Positions 14,411-17,133 of a stretch of 17,133 nt of DNA are shown in pieces (the first letter of the stretch is position 1; each line of letters opens with the position of its first letter). The DNA is from CAZEYT01 sp964516295. GTDB lineage: Bacteria > Verrucomicrobiota > Verrucomicrobiia > Chthoniobacterales > Terrimicrobiaceae. Where the stretch lies: assembly GCA_964516295.1 (NCBI GenBank), contig CAZEYT010000058.1, forward strand, positions 1-17,133, read 5' to 3'. The notes under the pieces are model-generated. The model was given only the letters and a program-made list of their open reading frames with translations. It searched no databases and had not been told where the DNA came from. The position numbers and the translations under genes were made by a program.

Positions 14411-15205
14411 ATGTCCGAACCTCATTTCGCCGTCGCTGCCACTTTCTCGCCGAGGTTCCGGGCGGTCATCGCCGAAGCCGATCGGGTGGCGCGGAAATTC
14501 GGCGCGCGGCTGAGCGTGCTCCACGCCGATGAACGGTCGGATGAAAAAGTCGAAATGTTCCATCAGGCTTTCGCCGAGCTGGGCCGCGAGGAGGTGGACA
14601 TCTATTGGTGCGAAGGCGACACCCCGGCAGAGGCCCTCGTCGATGCCGCAGCCAGCGAGTATTTCGAGCTCCTGATCGCCGGCGCTCTGGAATCTCCGAA
14701 CGACTTTCGCAACTTCACCGGCGGAGTCGCCCGCGAGCTCCTGCTCCGGGCGCCCTGCGATCTCCTGCTGCTTCCCAATCCGCAAGAAGAAGCCTCCGAG
14801 GAGCAGAGCGCCTGCCTGATGGTCGAAGCCCACCACCCGCGGTGGCGCGCCGCCCGCGACACCCTGGCCGCCCTTGCCCCGTCGTCAATCTCGGTCCTCG
14901 CCGCCGACAGTCCGTTTGCCCACGCCCGCGATGCCGCACTCGGTCACTCCGAAGACGATTCCGATGGCGAGGCCATGCTCGAAGCCCTCGAAAAAATTTC
15001 CCCCAACGTCGACCTCCGCACCGTGCAGTCGAATACCGGCTTCACCCTCTGTGACATCGTTCAGGAAAACGGACCGGATTTTCTCATCGTCGAAGCCGAA
15101 TGGCGGAATCGTCAACGCCACCTCCCCCCGCATCTCGACTGGCTCCGACAGGTCATACCGGCTCGCCTCTTTTTGCTCGGAAAGCCGCCGAGGGAGGAGT
15201 CCTGA
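14411..15205 (+). CDS. Tandem universal-stress-protein-like protein
   Basis: The 264-residue protein looks like two Usp/alpha-beta flavodoxin-like domains joined together. Domain 1 (about 1-125) has the Usp strand-helix order: FAVAATFSPRFRAVIAEADR, then KFGARLSVLHADE, a GDTPAEALVDAAASE helix, LLIAGALES and a GGVARELLLRAPCDLLLLP end. Domain 2 (about 133-258) is more diverged, with an acidic DAALGHSEDDSDGEA insert and CDIVQENGPDFLIVEAE. The usual GxxG...GS nucleotide site is only partly present in domain 1 and not evident in domain 2, so ATP binding is doubtful. No clear ribosome site is visible. It lies 73 bases before ppk; a link to stress and phosphate storage is an inference. Confidence 0.7.
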   Translation: MSEPHFAVAATFSPRFRAVIAEADRVARKFGARLSVLHADERSDEKVEMFHQAFAELGREEVDIYWCEGDTPAEALVDAAASEYFELLIAGALESPNDFRNFTGGVARELLLRAPCDLLLLPNPQEEASEEQSACLMVEAHHPRWRAARDTLAALAPSSISVLAADSPFAHARDAALGHSEDDSDGEAMLEALEKISPNVDLRTVQSNTGFTLCDIVQENGPDFLIVEAEWRNRQRHLPPHLDWLRQVIPARLFLLGKPPREES

Positions 15206-15242
15206 GAACCCCTCCTGTGACTGTTTCGGCACAAATCTCCCC

Positions 15243-15265
15243 TTGACCTGAGGACGCTCCTTTTC
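15243..15265 (+). promoter_or_regulatory. Weak promoter-like box before ppk
   Basis: TTGACC at 15243-15248 lies in the 73-base gap before ppk. No good -10 partner is present at the proper distance (candidates such as CACGAT fit poorly and would sit close to the ATG). It is noted only as a site for checking. ppk might instead be transcribed with the stress-protein gene. Confidence 0.15.
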
Positions 15266-15278
15266 ACGATACCCGCCA

Positions 15279-17133
15279 ATGGATTTTTCGGATAAGTCGT
15301 TTTTTCACAACCGCGAACTGAGTTGGCTGGAGTTCAACCAGCGCGTCTTGGATCAGGCGTTCGATGAGTCCAATCCCCTGCTTGAGCGGCTCAAGTTTCT
15401 GTGCATCGTCAGTTCGAATCTCGACGAGTTTTTCGAGGTCCGCGTCGCCGGTCTCAAACAACAGCGGCAGACCCTCTCCTCCGAGGTCGCCCCGGACGGG
15501 CTGACCGCCACCGAGACGCTGGCGCTCATCAGCCAGCGCGTCCGCCACATGGTGGACGACCAATACCGCTGCTGGCGAGAGGAGATCGCGCCGGCCTTGG
15601 AGGAAAACCGGGTTCGCTTTCATGCCTATCCGCACGTCCCGGATTCCGAAAAGGCCCACTTCCGCGAGTTTTTCGAGAAGACCGTTTATCCCGTTCTGAC
15701 TCCCCTGGCCGTCGATCCCTCGCATCCCTTCCCGCAGTTGCTGAACAAGAGCTTGAACGTGATTGTTGAGCTCGAAGGAGAAGGGTTGGAGACCGATATT
15801 GCCGTGGTCCAGGCCCCGCGGATCCTTCCGCGCGTTGTTCCGTTCTCCAAGCCAACGAACGGTGACGACTACGTTTTTCTCGGCAACATCATCGAAGAAC
15901 ACGTCGGCTCGCTTTTTCACGGCGTGCAGGTCAAAGGAGCCCATCTCTTCCGCGTCACCCGCAACAGCAATCTCTACTTCGACGAGGAGGAAGCCCAAAA
16001 CCTTCTCCACGCCATTGAGGAGGAACTTCGCAAGGTCAAACGCGGTGCAGCTGTCCGGCTGGAGGTCCAGGATGACTGCCCGGATCACGTTGTCCGGCGG
16101 TTGCTGGAGATCTTCAATCTGGAGGAAGAAGACGTCTTCCGCATCGAGGGACCGCTCAATTTTACCCGACTCATGCCGCTGGCCATCCAGCTCGACCGGC
16201 CGGATCTGCGCTTCAAGCGTTTTGCGCCCTGCACGGTCGTTTCGTTGGATACCGAACGGGATCTCTTTTTCCATATCCGCAAAGGCGACATCCTCCTTCA
16301 CCACCCGTACGACAATTTTCAGACCGTGGTGGATTTCCTCGCACAGGCGGCCGAAGATCCGCATGTGCTGGCGATCAAGCAAACGCTTTATCGCACCAGT
16401 TCCGATTCACCAATTGTCCAGTCTCTCATCGAAGCCGCCCGGAATGGCAAGCAGGTCACGGCCGTCATCGAACTCAAAGCCCGCTTCGACGAAGCCGCGA
16501 ATATCAAGTGGGCCCGGATGATGCGCGAAGCCGGCGTCGATGTCGTCTATGGCGTCACTGGCTTGAAAACCCACGCAAAGGCGATGCTCATTATCCGGAG
16601 CGAAGGCGATGGGATCCGTCGCTACGCCCATCTGGGCACCGGGAACTATCACCCCTCAACCGCAAAAATTTACACCGACCTCGGTCTCCTCACCTGCCGC
16701 GATGAACTCACGGGAGAATTGGCCGAAATGTTCAACTGCCTCACGGGTGTTTCGAAGTTCCCGGAGATGAAAGAGCTTCTCGTGGCACCGTGGAACCTCT
16801 ACGGCGCATTCCTGCAACTCATCGAAACCGAAATCGAGCATTCGAAAGCCGGATGCCCCTGCGGGATTTACGCCAAGGTTAATTCACTCGTCGAAGAAGG
16901 CATCATCCAAGCCCTCTATCGCGCTTCCGCCGCCGGGGTTCCCGTCCGCCTCCTCGTGCGCGGCATGTGTGCGGTGCGGGTCGGCATCCCCGGCGTCAGC
17001 GAAAACATCGAAGTTCGCAGCATCGTCGGACGATTTCTCGAACACAGCCGCATTTTCCGCTTTGAGAATGGCGGCGACGTCAAACACTACCTCGGCAGTG
17101 CGGACTGGATGCCCCGCAATCTCTTCCGCCGGG
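15279..17133 (+). CDS. ppk: Polyphosphate kinase 1 (partial, 3' end outside window)
   Basis: Ppk1 reversibly transfers the ATP gamma-phosphate to polyphosphate at the membrane. About 618 of roughly 700 residues are visible. The N-terminal domain starts FFHNRELSWLEFNQRVLDQA, followed by LKFLCIVSSNLDEFFEVRVA. HHPYDNF occurs near residue 341, and LAIKQTLYRTSSDSPIV near 364. The autophosphorylated histidine is in LKTHAK (about His432, E. coli His435), and LGTGNYHPSTAKIYTDL follows. The second catalytic histidine is in FLEHSRI (about His589, E. coli His592), and GSADWMPRN ends the visible part. The frame runs off the window edge without a stop. The ATG was chosen because the family motif begins within ten residues. 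Confidence 0.97.
   Translation, partial: MDFSDKSFFHNRELSWLEFNQRVLDQAFDESNPLLERLKFLCIVSSNLDEFFEVRVAGLKQQRQTLSSEVAPDGLTATETLALISQRVRHMVDDQYRCWREEIAPALEENRVRFHAYPHVPDSEKAHFREFFEKTVYPVLTPLAVDPSHPFPQLLNKSLNVIVELEGEGLETDIAVVQAPRILPRVVPFSKPTNGDDYVFLGNIIEEHVGSLFHGVQVKGAHLFRVTRNSNLYFDEEEAQNLLHAIEEELRKVKRGAAVRLEVQDDCPDHVVRRLLEIFNLEEEDVFRIEGPLNFTRLMPLAIQLDRPDLRFKRFAPCTVVSLDTERDLFFHIRKGDILLHHPYDNFQTVVDFLAQAAEDPHVLAIKQTLYRTSSDSPIVQSLIEAARNGKQVTAVIELKARFDEAANIKWARMMREAGVDVVYGVTGLKTHAKAMLIIRSEGDGIRRYAHLGTGNYHPSTAKIYTDLGLLTCRDELTGELAEMFNCLTGVSKFPEMKELLVAPWNLYGAFLQLIETEIEHSKAGCPCGIYAKVNSLVEEGIIQALYRASAAGVPVRLLVRGMCAVRVGIPGVSENIEVRSIVGRFLEHSRIFRFENGGDVKHYLGSADWMPRNLFRR

Noticed and set aside
15264..16382. A 372-codon open frame on the minus strand opposite ppk
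   Set aside because: It lies fully over a clear ppk coding sequence with intact catalytic motifs; this is a codon-bias shadow.

Overview
This is a G+C-rich bacterial chromosomal window made almost entirely of tightly packed housekeeping genes. The gene content (an OpcA-like partner beside zwf, a FkbO/Hyg5-type chorismatase, an ABC-2 permease overlapping a TPR-like protein, and an EVE-domain protein) suggests a Gram-negative from the Verrucomicrobiota or a relative. The heptosyltransferase-type enzyme implies an LPS-like envelope. This placement is a judgement from protein style, with no 16S or marker search behind it.

Layout: positions 1-1093 hold no intact gene. On the minus strand are the decayed pieces of a tyrosine recombinase and a second broken reading frame, so this looks like the worn edge of a former mobile element. 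Next come a pyrimidine-nucleoside (thymidine) phosphorylase (+), whose stop codon overlaps that of the convergent zwf-opcA operon (-). Divergent from zwf is a small PF06262-type zincin (+). A 51-residue single-span membrane ORF (+) follows and runs into a convergent YihY/BrkB membrane protein (-). Then come an XRE regulator with a proline-rich tail and a chorismatase (both +), probably one transcript.

From about 13.8 kb back to 8.0 kb, eight minus-strand genes could form one long transcription unit: tmk, holB, proB, an ABC-2 permease, a TPR-like protein, a calcineurin-like phosphoesterase and a GT9 glycosyltransferase make seven of these calls with two 4-base ATGA overlaps among them; the exact number transcribed together is not known. 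tmk-holB-proB is the firmest block. To the right on the plus strand are an EVE-domain protein, a double universal-stress domain protein, and polyphosphate kinase (ppk), cut off by the window end.

Functional threads: G6PDH and OpcA supply NADPH and pentose phosphates; the phosphorylase and Tmk handle pyrimidine nucleoside salvage and dTTP supply; HolB loads the replication clamp; ProB starts proline synthesis; the Usp-like protein and Ppk suggest stress and phosphate storage. I see no convincing new multi-gene system. The items most worth a second look are an unclustered chorismatase with residues of the 3-hydroxybenzoate-forming type, a perfect 12-bp inverted repeat inside the GT9 gene, the unlisted small membrane ORF, and the eroded integrase region.
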